Below are positions 1-5,553 of a DNA stretch of 5,553 bases, in pieces (the stretch's first letter is position 1; the number at the start of each line of letters is the position of its first letter). Source of the stretch: Desulfobulbaceae bacterium (lineage in GTDB: Bacteria > Desulfobacterota > Desulfobulbia > Desulfobulbales > Desulfobulbaceae); assembly GCA_026986885.1 (NCBI GenBank), contig JALSNT010000026.1:1-5553 (forward strand), given 5' to 3'. The notes under the pieces were generated by a model that was not told the DNA's origin, did no database searches, and saw only the letters and a list, made by a program, of their open reading frames with translations. The translations under genes were made by a program, and so were the position numbers.

Positions 1-196
1 TGATCAGTATGGCCTGTGCCTGTCCGCGCTGCAATCTTTCCCTGTCAAGCAGGACCGGTGCGGCCTTGACTCTGTTGGTGGTAAAGACGCCGGCGGTCAC
101 TGCCGGTCTATCGGAATAAATCAAGCCTAAATCAAGCCGGTCTTGATAGCGAATACCGGCTGCCGTTGCTGCAGCGGAAAATCCTTTTACTCTCAT
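1..196 (-). CDS. argJ: ArgJ, bifunctional ornithine acetyltransferase / N-acetylglutamate synthase (N-terminal fragment)
   Basis: Only the first 65 codons are present; the gene continues beyond position 1. ArgJ moves the acetyl group from N-acetylornithine to glutamate in the cyclic arginine pathway, and some versions also make N-acetylglutamate from acetyl-CoA. It is a cytoplasmic enzyme. The visible protein starts MRVKGFSAAATAAGIRY and carries the family's N-terminal signature at about residues 37-48, VFTTNRVKAAPV, preceded by a LGLIYSD segment typical of ArgJ. The ATG at 194-196 is supported by an AGGA ribosome site (complement of 202-205) five bases upstream. The catalytic Thr at which ArgJ cleaves itself lies far downstream and cannot be checked, so whether the enzyme is mono- or bifunctional is unknown. 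It is divergent from cls and functionally unrelated to it. Confidence 0.93.
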   Translation of the reverse strand, partial: MRVKGFSAAATAAGIRYQDRLDLGLIYSDRPAVTAGVFTTNRVKAAPVLLDRERLQRGQAQAILI

Positions 197-526
197 AATG
201 ATCCTGTATTTTTCTTGTCCTCACCCTGAAAAGAGCTGAAAAATTTATTAAAAACACTTGATTCAAGCCCTGGGCAGAAAATTTAGAAAAAAATATTTAA
301 TGAAAATGTTTTTACAGGTACACTACCACAGTATCAAAATATTGAAAAAAGATATTGAACAAAAAAACATTTCCGTCCTGTTTATCCGTAACAGCATCAC
401 GGTGAACGGTTACACTACGGTTGACTACTCTTACATCCTCTGTTTCATTGTTTATTGTGCCGCTGCGGCATGATAGTTAATCCCTGTTCCCGGCTTGCAT
501 GACAGGCAAACCAGGTTGCGCCTCCG
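197..526. other. Divergent intergenic region between argJ and cls
   Basis: This 330-bp stretch has no convincing gene. Positions 240-370 are strongly AT-rich, with runs of A, and probably hold the argJ promoter, but I could not pick a credible -35/-10 pair on the - strand. An 11-bp palindrome, CTTGATTCAAG, lies at 257-267 and a 9-bp one, TCACGGTGA, at 397-405; either could be a protein site, but both are short enough to be chance. The right part holds repeat copy A (420-483). A frame open from 258 to 473 has a TTG start, no clear ribosome site and A-run-driven composition, so I do not call it a gene. The cls ribosome site is weak: only AGG at 513-515, 11 bases before the ATG. Confidence 0.6.
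420..483 (+). repeat. Diverged direct repeat, copy A
   Basis: This 64-bp stretch aligns without gaps to 3918-3981, with 51 of 64 bases identical by hand count. The best-conserved part is CTCTGTTTCAT followed by GTTT and TTGTGCCGCT. It contains a perfect inverted repeat, TGCCGC-T-GCGGCA, at 458-470. Weaker similarity seems to continue leftward to about position 400 if two small gaps (6 and 3 bases) are allowed. It ends 43 bases before the cls start. The element type is not recognised. Confidence 0.7.
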
Positions 527-1987
527 ATGACAAACGTATACTGGATCTTAACCTCCGTTCTCTTTCTTGCCGATCTGACGATTCGCATCAGCCTTTCCAT
601 ACGGGTTGTCATGCGGAAAAAAGAACCTTCCGTGACCCTGGCATGGCTGGTCGTCATCCTGCTGCTCCCTTTTTTAGGGGCAATAATTTATCTTCTCTTT
701 GGCGAGAACAGATTAGGTGAGCGTCGCGCCAGACGAGCAGCCGCCGACATACCACTAATCCTGCGCTGGGCGGAAAAGCTGCGGAGACGTTCCTTTATCG
801 ACTGGAACACGATCAATCCCGAATGCGAGCCCCTGCGCCGGCAGATAGATTCGGCCATCGGCATCCCCACCATGCCGGGGAATACCCTGTCTCTGATAGA
901 AACCAGTACTGATTTTTTCCGCCGTCTGATTAGTGATATAGAACAGGCACGCTCAACCTGTTTCCTTGAATTTTACATCTTCCACAGCGGCGGGCATGCG
1001 GACCAGGTCTGCGCCGCCCTGAAAAAAGCCGTTGCCCGCGGCGTACGCTGCAAACTGCTGGTCGACTCCATCGGCAGCAAGGATTTCCTGGGCGGGCGCC
1101 AATGCAGGGAACTGCAGGCGGCCGGAGTTGAGGTCCTTGAATGTCTGCCCGCCGGTCTGTTGCGCGCCCTGTTTGTCCGCATCGACCTGCGCAACCACCG
1201 CAAAATCGTCACCATTGACAACACCATCGCCTATACCGGCAGCCATAATCTTGTTGACCCGAGATATTTCAAACAGGACGAGGGCGTTGGCCAGTGGATT
1301 GACATCATGGTACGCGTCCAGGGGCCGGTGGTGGAGATACTGACCGCCTCTTTTCTCTACGACTGGGCGCTGGAAACAGGACAACCGCTGGAAGATCTTA
1401 TCCTTGAAGCCAGGGTGCAGCCGATCCCGAAAATCGGTGACATTCCCGTACAGCTGGCGCCCTCGGGTCCTGGATATGCCGAAGGCACCATTCACAACCT
1501 TCTGCTGACGACAATTTATGCCGCCCGCAGGGAACTGATTTTGACAACACCCTACTTTGTTCCCGACAACGCCATCTTAGTGGCCCTGAAATCAGCCGCC
1601 CAACGCGGAGTCGACGTCACCATTATCGTACCGGAAAAAAATGATTCCCGACTGGTCCACTATGCCAGCCGGGCAAGATACGGGGAGCTGATAGAGGCCG
1701 GGGTGCGAATCGTCGCCTTTACCCGGGGACTTTTACATGCTAAATCGATTACTGTTGATGATGATTTCTGCCTTATCGGCTCGGTCAATCTGGATATGCG
1801 CAGCTTCTGGCTGAACTTCGAGATGACCCTTTTTGTCTATAACAGAGATTTTACAGCCGGATTACGACAACTGCAACAGGAGTACCTGCAATCCTCAATT
1901 CCGTTAAATAAAATCGTTTTTAGACGACGATCCTTTCAGGAGCGTTTCCTGGAGAACATGGCACTCCTGGTGGGACCGCTGCTGTAA
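527..1987 (+). CDS. clsA: Cardiolipin synthase, ClsA type
   Basis: This membrane enzyme condenses two phosphatidylglycerol molecules into cardiolipin plus glycerol. At 486 residues it has the length of E. coli ClsA. Two N-terminal membrane helices are visible (about residues 4-24 and 36-58), followed by the usual GENRLGERRARR basic segment. Two phospholipase D (HKD) motifs follow: H224, K226, D231 with GS at 238-239, and H404, K406, D411 with GS at 418-419. To my knowledge these positions match the E. coli ClsA catalytic residues. The C-terminus ends LLVGPLL, also typical. ATG 527 is the only start candidate before an in-frame TGA at 500-502, although its ribosome site is weak (AGG at 513-515), which suggests modest translation or another control. 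It is the first gene of a likely cls-phosphoesterase operon. A general PLD-family phosphatidyltransferase is the only alternative, and the two helices and length argue for ClsA. Confidence 0.96.
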   Translation: MTNVYWILTSVLFLADLTIRISLSIRVVMRKKEPSVTLAWLVVILLLPFLGAIIYLLFGENRLGERRARRAAADIPLILRWAEKLRRRSFIDWNTINPECEPLRRQIDSAIGIPTMPGNTLSLIETSTDFFRRLISDIEQARSTCFLEFYIFHSGGHADQVCAALKKAVARGVRCKLLVDSIGSKDFLGGRQCRELQAAGVEVLECLPAGLLRALFVRIDLRNHRKIVTIDNTIAYTGSHNLVDPRYFKQDEGVGQWIDIMVRVQGPVVEILTASFLYDWALETGQPLEDLILEARVQPIPKIGDIPVQLAPSGPGYAEGTIHNLLLTTIYAARRELILTTPYFVPDNAILVALKSAAQRGVDVTIIVPEKNDSRLVHYASRARYGELIEAGVRIVAFTRGLLHAKSITVDDDFCLIGSVNLDMRSFWLNFEMTLFVYNRDFTAGLRQLQQEYLQSSIPLNKIVFRRRSFQERFLENMALLVGPLL

Positions 1988-1992
1988 AAATT

Positions 1993-1999
1993 AGAGGGA
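1993..1999 (+). promoter_or_regulatory. Ribosome binding site of the metallophosphoesterase gene
   Basis: AGAGGGA lies nine bases before the ATG at 2009, inside the 21-nt gap after the cls stop codon. It is much stronger than the cls site, so the second gene may be translated more efficiently from a shared transcript. Confidence 0.75.
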
Positions 2000-2008
2000 C
2001 TCCACCCA

Positions 2009-2725
2009 ATGAAGATCCTGCTGGTAAGTGATATTCACGGTAATTTCCCCGCATTAAAGGCAGTGGATAAGTCCCTGCACGCCGACCGATTTGATCTTAT
2101 TATAAACAGTGGTGATTCCACGGTATACGCTCCTTTTCCCAACCGCGTACTGGAACGGTTGCGAGAGCTGCAGGTTGTTTCCATCCTCGGTAACACGGAC
2201 CGCAAAATCATTAAACTGCTGAAAGGCAAGTCATTTAAGAAACCCTCCAAACCGGAAAAAAGAATCATGTATACCAGTACGGCCGAGGCCCTTACCCTGA
2301 AAAACAGAAAATATCTTCAAAAATTACCCCAAAAAAAGGTTCTGAAAATAAAAGGAAAGAAATTAGGCATCTTCCATGGCAGCCCGGAACATACCGACGA
2401 GTTCCTCTTTGCCGCCACCCCGGACAGCCGCTTTCGTGAACTGGCGGCAAACAGCACCTGCGATATTATCATCACCGGCCATTCCCATACCCCTTATCAT
2501 AAAAAGATCGGCGGTGTTGATTTCATTAATCCAGGCTCAACCGGGCGGATGTTCGACGGTGACCCCAGGCTCTCCTGCGCGGTACTGAAGCTTAAGAAAC
2601 AAGCAATTACCGTCCGCCATTACAGAATTTCCTACGATGTTGACGCCGTGGTGCAGGAACTTGCCCGACAGCATCTGCCGGAAATCTATGCCGAGATGTA
2701 CATAAGAGGAAAAAAACTCAATTAG
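2009..2725 (+). CDS. YfcE/MJ0936-like calcineurin-type metallophosphoesterase
   Basis: This is a predicted cytoplasmic dimetal phosphoesterase of 238 residues with all the family motifs in order: D8-x-H10 in VSDIHGN, GD at 35-36, GNTD at 61-64 (metal ligand N62), HG at 123-124 and GHSH at 157-160 (H158, H160). It ends with a NPGS turn near residue 176, as in YfcE and MJ0936. There is no signal peptide or membrane segment. The stretch between GNTD and HG (about 65-118) is unusually rich in lysine, with many K-K and K-x-K pairs. E. coli YfcE hydrolyses phosphodiester model substrates in vitro, but the natural substrate of the group is not settled and cannot be read from this sequence. It sits 21 nt behind cls with a good ribosome site, so co-transcription is likely. 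A role on a lipid headgroup or a nucleotide is possible but unproven. Confidence 0.93.
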   Translation: MKILLVSDIHGNFPALKAVDKSLHADRFDLIINSGDSTVYAPFPNRVLERLRELQVVSILGNTDRKIIKLLKGKSFKKPSKPEKRIMYTSTAEALTLKNRKYLQKLPQKKVLKIKGKKLGIFHGSPEHTDEFLFAATPDSRFRELAANSTCDIIITGHSHTPYHKKIGGVDFINPGSTGRMFDGDPRLSCAVLKLKKQAITVRHYRISYDVDAVVQELARQHLPEIYAEMYIRGKKLN

Positions 2726-2750
2726 AACCTGAAAAAATCCGGAGAAATAA

Positions 2751-2779
2751 TTGCCTGATGCGTTAAATAGATTTATGTT
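2751..2779 (+). promoter_or_regulatory. Possible sigma70 promoter for ppk2
   Basis: TTGCCT at 2751-2756 and TATGTT at 2774-2779 are separated by 17 bases and each match 4 of 6 consensus positions. The pair would start transcription about 70 bases before the ppk2 ATG. Such a match is common by chance in AT-rich DNA, so this is tentative. Confidence 0.25.
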
Positions 2780-2847
2780 CTTATCAAAATGTGTTTTTTG
2801 TATTTTTTCAGGGCACAATCCTCTTCAGCCCCGTAACCTCATGCAAC

Positions 2848-2854
2848 AAGGAAA
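2848..2854 (+). promoter_or_regulatory. Ribosome binding site that fixes the ppk2 start
   Basis: AAGGAAA precedes the ATG at 2859, with six bases between AGGA and the start. It supports this ATG over the in-frame ATG at 2841 (MQQGNV) and the TTG at 2751, neither of which has a comparable site. Confidence 0.7.
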
Positions 2855-2858
2855 TGTT

Positions 2859-3797
2859 ATGGCAGAAAACAAAAAAAAGGCCGTCAAGAAGAAAACAGGG
2901 AAGAAAAGACTGAAAGATAAGAACTGCCCCGTCAAGGTCAAGCTCCTGGAAGGCACTGCCCTGAAGAACATGAATAAAAAAGAGAGTAAAAGCCGGTGTC
3001 CGGTCTGGGTCAAGGAGGCACATCTTGAATATGAGCAGGAGTTGAAAAAACTGCAGATTGAGCTGATGAAACTGCAGAAGCACATGAAGGCCAACGGCAT
3101 GCGAATCCTTGCCATATTTGAAGGACGTGACGCCGCCGGCAAGGGTGGAACCATCAAGCGCATAACCGCTTTTCTCAATCCTCGTAACACCAAGGTTGTC
3201 GCCCTGGCCGCCCCCAACGACAAAGAAGTAACCCAGTGGTATTTTCAACGCTATGTGCCGCACCTGCCTGCTGCCGGTGAGCTGGTACTATTTGACCGTT
3301 CCTGGTACAACCGGGCCATGGTGGAACCGGTGATGGGCTTCTGCACCGATGAGCAGCACAAACGGTTTCTTAAAGATGTTCCTCTTTTTGAAGAAATGCT
3401 GATCAAAGACGGTATCAAGCTGTTCAAATTTTACTTCTCTGTCTCCAAGGATGAACAGGCCCGCCGGTTTGAAGCACGAAAAACCGATCCTCTGAAACAG
3501 TACAAGTTGTCGCCGGTGGACAATCTGGCACAGAAATACTGGGACAAGTACAGTGTCAAAAAATTTCAGATGCTCAACGAATCCAACCGCACCCTTACCC
3601 CCTGGACCATCATCCGCTCGGACGTTAAAAAACAGGCCCGCATAAACTGCATCAAACACATCCTCAGTAACGTGGAGTATCCCGATAAACTACCGCGAAA
3701 AGAACTGGCAACCGATCCGGAAATAGTCATCTCCGGCATTGACGAAATCAAGCACATGGAAACGCATCTTTTCCAGCCCAAGGTACTCAGGGGATAA
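2859..3797 (+). CDS. ppk2: Polyphosphate kinase 2 (PPK2, class I-like)
   Basis: PPK2 enzymes move phosphate between inorganic polyphosphate and nucleotides, usually making ADP/ATP or GDP/GTP from polyphosphate; they are cytoplasmic P-loop kinases. With the ATG at 2859 the protein has 312 residues and one PPK2 domain. Visible motifs are the Walker A segment EGRDAAGKGG (88-97, K95), Walker B with FDRSWYNRA (145-153, D146), VEPVMGFC (155-162), and the lid region with DEQARRFEAR and DPLKQYKLSPVD (198-221). The WYNRA-VMGFC and DPLKQYKLSP forms fit class I single-domain PPK2 (ADP-phosphorylating), but class cannot be fixed by eye. The first 45 residues are very Lys-rich (for example KKKAVKKKTGKK), longer and more basic than a core PPK2 needs. 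It follows the phosphoesterase by 133 nt and ends at a strong terminator, so it is the last gene of the cluster. Confidence 0.95.
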   Translation: MAENKKKAVKKKTGKKRLKDKNCPVKVKLLEGTALKNMNKKESKSRCPVWVKEAHLEYEQELKKLQIELMKLQKHMKANGMRILAIFEGRDAAGKGGTIKRITAFLNPRNTKVVALAAPNDKEVTQWYFQRYVPHLPAAGELVLFDRSWYNRAMVEPVMGFCTDEQHKRFLKDVPLFEEMLIKDGIKLFKFYFSVSKDEQARRFEARKTDPLKQYKLSPVDNLAQKYWDKYSVKKFQMLNESNRTLTPWTIIRSDVKKQARINCIKHILSNVEYPDKLPRKELATDPEIVISGIDEIKHMETHLFQPKVLRG

Positions 3798-3811
3798 ACA
3801 GCGTCACCTCA

Positions 3812-3847
3812 CCCGTCCGGAGTTCTGATCCGGACGGGATTTCTTTT
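3812..3847 (+). terminator. Rho-independent terminator after ppk2
   Basis: A perfect 10-bp stem, CCCGTCCGGA (3812-3821) with TCCGGACGGG (3829-3838), encloses the 7-base loop GTTCTGA. It is followed by a T-rich tail ending TTTT at 3844-3847. It starts 15 bases after the ppk2 stop. The tail is on the + side only: on the - strand the hairpin is followed by TGAGG, so it should not end transcripts from the convergent channel gene. Confidence 0.92.
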
Positions 3848-3917
3848 ATCCATAACAGGGACGGAAGTCAGAGATCAGGTGACATTCTAATTTCCGCCTG
3901 CGGTGTACATAAAGGTG

Positions 3918-3981
3918 GTTGCTTACATTTATATTCTCTGTTTCATAGTTTGTTGTGCCGCTATGGCATGCTGGTTTATCC
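3918..3981 (+). repeat. Diverged direct repeat, copy B
   Basis: This is the partner of 420-483 in the same orientation, 51 of 64 bases identical and no gaps. Its inverted repeat is TGCC (3956-3959) and GGCA (3965-3968) with loop GCTAT; compared with copy A, the two changed bases here lie in the loop. The last six bases (3976-3981) overlap the 3' end and TAA stop of the channel gene on the - strand. Similarity may extend left to about 3901 (CGGTG in both copies). Confidence 0.7.
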
Positions 3982-5553
3982 GGCTTTCACGTCCGCAGCC
4001 ACTTCCGGGCAGGACGGCTGACCATCTTTTGTGGAACGAATGTGCAAATCCCGCTGGGGAAAGGGAATTTCAATACCGGCGGCCGTAAATTCCGACTCTA
4101 TATCCTGGTTTAGTTCACTGAGGACCAGACGACGATCGGAAAATTCCGATATCCATACCCGCAGTTCAAAATTCAACGAACTGTCGCCAAAGGCCAGGAA
4201 TAAAGCCCTGGCCCTGGGGTTGTTCAAAACCATGGGGTTATTGTCCGCACAGCCGAGCAGGATTTCAAGGACCTTGGCAATATCGGTGCCGTAGGCAACT
4301 GCTACTGGAACCTTGACGCGAAGATGCCTGTCGGCCAATGTCCAGTTGGTAACCTGGCCGGTGATGAGATCGGAATTTGGAATAACGATATCAGCATTGT
4401 CAAAGGTGCGCACCACTGTTGCCCGCAGGCCAAGTTTTTTTACTTCCCCCAGATCGGTTCCCACCTGGATCATATCACCCACTTTAAGCGGACGCTCAAA
4501 CAGCAGAATGAGACCACTGGCAAAATTATTGACAATGGCCTGCAGGCCGAAACCGATACCCACACCAAGCGCACCGCCTAAAATAGCCAGTTTATTAAGT
4601 TGGACGCCCAAAACCCGCAACAGAACAAGAAAGCCGATTACCAGGACCGCATAGTGGACAAGACGGGTAATGGAAAGCTGGACCCCGATCTCAACGCCGT
4701 AGCGCGGCAGCACTTCCTGGAGGAGTAAGGCCTGTAACATTCTGGACAGAAAAATAGAGCCATAAACAACAAATAACACGGCTAAAATGTAGCCTGGGGT
4801 TATCTCAAATCCACCTGCGGAAAATTTTACATTACCAAGGGTCGCCGCTGCATCATAAATGGTTGGATAAATCTGCCAGTTGACCAGAGAAATAAGGACA
4901 AACAGAACAATAAAAAACAGGGATAAGGCGGGCACGCATTGCCTGGCTAAAATCTTGGAATTTTTTTTCAAAATCCGCAGCGGTACCCTGTAAAAAATCA
5001 ACTCCAGCAGTCCCTGGGTAAAAAGAAATAAAAACCATAAATCCAGAGCAGCGATTACACTGTATAGAAAAGAGCTGAACAGATAAATGGCGATACTGCC
5101 GTATCCCATGCCTTCAGCCACGACAACTGCCAGGCTGAAAATACCTGCAAGATGTAAAAGAAGAAGATTAATACCGACAAGCTTTCCACAGTAACGAAAT
5201 ACAATATTGAGATACCAGACTACCCCAAAAAAGCTTATCATAAATATATACATGTGGACCAGCACGGCCGGGACATGCAAAAGTTTCAGCAGATGAGAGA
5301 GAATAAGGACAAAAGCCATGGGAAGAAGCAGGTAATGACGCAGCCAGTTGTCCACCAGGATACCTGATAACCGTATTATCATGGCAATGGTTATGATAGA
5401 CAGCAACCCTTCAATATATGCTGTCAGATGATGGGTGGAAAAGACGGTTGTTGTAAGGAGAAAAAGAGAGAGAAAAACAAAAAAAGCGGTGGCGGCCGGC
5501 CGACGGCTGAAGGAAAACCAGCGGTTCGAATGCTCCACCAGCCGTCCACTGAT
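3976..5553 (-). CDS. Large multi-spanning MscS-superfamily mechanosensitive channel (5' end outside the window)
   Basis: The gene encodes a membrane channel expected to open under membrane tension and release solutes on osmotic downshock. At least 525 codons are visible, and the frame is still open at 5553. A GTG at 5536-5538 is the only internal start candidate near the edge, so the true start is probably beyond the window. Numbered from that GTG, about nine hydrophobic segments precede the MscS core (roughly 16-34, 43-62, 69-88, 91-114, 120-143, 148-181, 203-222, 249-266, 290-311). The pore helix is Gly-rich, GGALGVGIGFGLQ (321-333), followed by NNFASGLILLFERPLKVGD (337-355). The beta domain has PNSDLITGQVTNW (387-399), and the soluble C-terminal domain ends near FPQRDLHI (493-500). 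Many helices before the core resemble MscK/MscM/YbdG-type proteins rather than three-helix MscS. A periplasmic domain, as in MscK, could lie beyond the window edge. It is convergent with ppk2. Confidence 0.93.
   Translation of the reverse strand: MSGRLVEHSNRWFSFSRRPAATAFFVFLSLFLLTTTVFSTHHLTAYIEGLLSIITIAMIIRLSGILVDNWLRHYLLLPMAFVLILSHLLKLLHVPAVLVHMYIFMISFFGVVWYLNIVFRYCGKLVGINLLLLHLAGIFSLAVVVAEGMGYGSIAIYLFSSFLYSVIAALDLWFLFLFTQGLLELIFYRVPLRILKKNSKILARQCVPALSLFFIVLFVLISLVNWQIYPTIYDAAATLGNVKFSAGGFEITPGYILAVLFVVYGSIFLSRMLQALLLQEVLPRYGVEIGVQLSITRLVHYAVLVIGFLVLLRVLGVQLNKLAILGGALGVGIGFGLQAIVNNFASGLILLFERPLKVGDMIQVGTDLGEVKKLGLRATVVRTFDNADIVIPNSDLITGQVTNWTLADRHLRVKVPVAVAYGTDIAKVLEILLGCADNNPMVLNNPRARALFLAFGDSSLNFELRVWISEFSDRRLVLSELNQDIESEFTAAGIEIPFPQRDLHIRSTKDGQPSCPEVAADVKAG

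Larger units (their letters stand above)
2726..2858 (+). other. Spacer/leader between the phosphoesterase and ppk2
   Basis: This 133-bp gap has no terminator-like hairpin, so read-through from the upstream genes is likely. It contains a possible sigma70 promoter and T-rich runs at about 2790-2809. The ppk2 frame stays open upstream to a TTG at 2751, which would add 36 residues, but this extension is Phe/Cys-rich, unlike PPK2, and lacks a ribosome site. I therefore treat it as untranslated leader. Confidence 0.55.

Noticed and set aside
131..147. Inverted repeat ATCAAG-CCGGT-CTTGAT, with TCAAGCC repeated nearby
   Set aside because: It lies inside the argJ coding sequence, is short, and is explained by the encoded residues; there is no sign of a regulatory role.
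421..449. TTGACT, 17 bases, TTCATT as a cls promoter
   Set aside because: The -35 is good, but the -10 matches only 3 of 6. Copy B has the same spacing (TTGCTT/TTCATA) where no + strand gene follows, so this is more likely just part of the repeat.
258..473. 71-codon + strand frame upstream of cls
   Set aside because: It has a TTG start, no ribosome site, and a composition set by AT-rich intergenic DNA. Only its last part, within the repeat, is of interest, and that is treated as a finding.
483..506. CCTGT ... ACAGG hairpin just before cls
   Set aside because: It has only five base pairs around a 14-base loop and no T-run, too weak to call an attenuator or operator.
953..1495. 180-codon open frame on the - strand inside cls
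   Set aside because: It is fully antisense to a gene with intact catalytic motifs, resembles no family, and is expected from the codon bias of the + strand gene.
2808..3263. Open frames of 151 and 132 codons on the - strand over the start of ppk2
   Set aside because: They mirror the Lys-rich and P-loop coding of ppk2 and have no recognisable domain or ribosome site.
1..5553. CRISPR array, tRNA/rRNA, insertion sequence or integrase
   Set aside because: Reading both strands, I found no regularly spaced repeats, no transposase or integrase motifs and no RNA gene signature. The only repeat pair is 3.4 kb apart.

Overview
The window carries three complete genes on the + strand, flanked by two genes on the - strand that run off the two edges. 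Base composition looks balanced (roughly half GC by eye), with AT-rich intergenic DNA. The protein sequences look proteobacterial in the broad sense. The ArgJ N-terminus and the style of the other proteins suggest Desulfobacterota (Desulfobulbales-like), but this is an impression and was not tested by a search.

Layout: (1) 1-196, - strand: the first 65 codons of argJ (arginine biosynthesis), cut by the window start. (2) 197-526: a divergent, AT-rich intergenic region between argJ and cls. It contains copy A of a diverged 64-bp repeat. (3) 527-1987, +: a ClsA-type cardiolipin synthase with both HKD motifs. (4) 2009-2725, +: a small YfcE-like calcineurin-type metallophosphoesterase, 21 nt behind cls and very likely co-transcribed. 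(5) 2859-3797, +: a class I-like PPK2 polyphosphate kinase with a Lys-rich N-terminus, after a 133-nt gap. It is followed by a strong intrinsic terminator at 3812-3847. (6) 3848-3975: a short convergent intergenic stretch with copy B of the repeat. (7) 3976-5553, -: a large multi-spanning MscS-superfamily mechanosensitive channel, open at the window's right edge.

Functionally, the + strand cluster joins membrane phospholipid synthesis (cardiolipin), a phosphoesterase of unknown substrate, and polyphosphate/nucleotide metabolism. It sits next to a mechanosensitive channel. An envelope or energy/osmotic stress theme is plausible, but it is inferred from gene order only. None of the genes looks like a new system. 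The least explained signal is the pair of about 80% identical direct repeats (420-483 and 3918-3981) that bracket the three-gene cluster. Each has a small inverted repeat whose two changed central bases lie in the loop. I see no CRISPR array, tRNA, rRNA, transposase or integrase.
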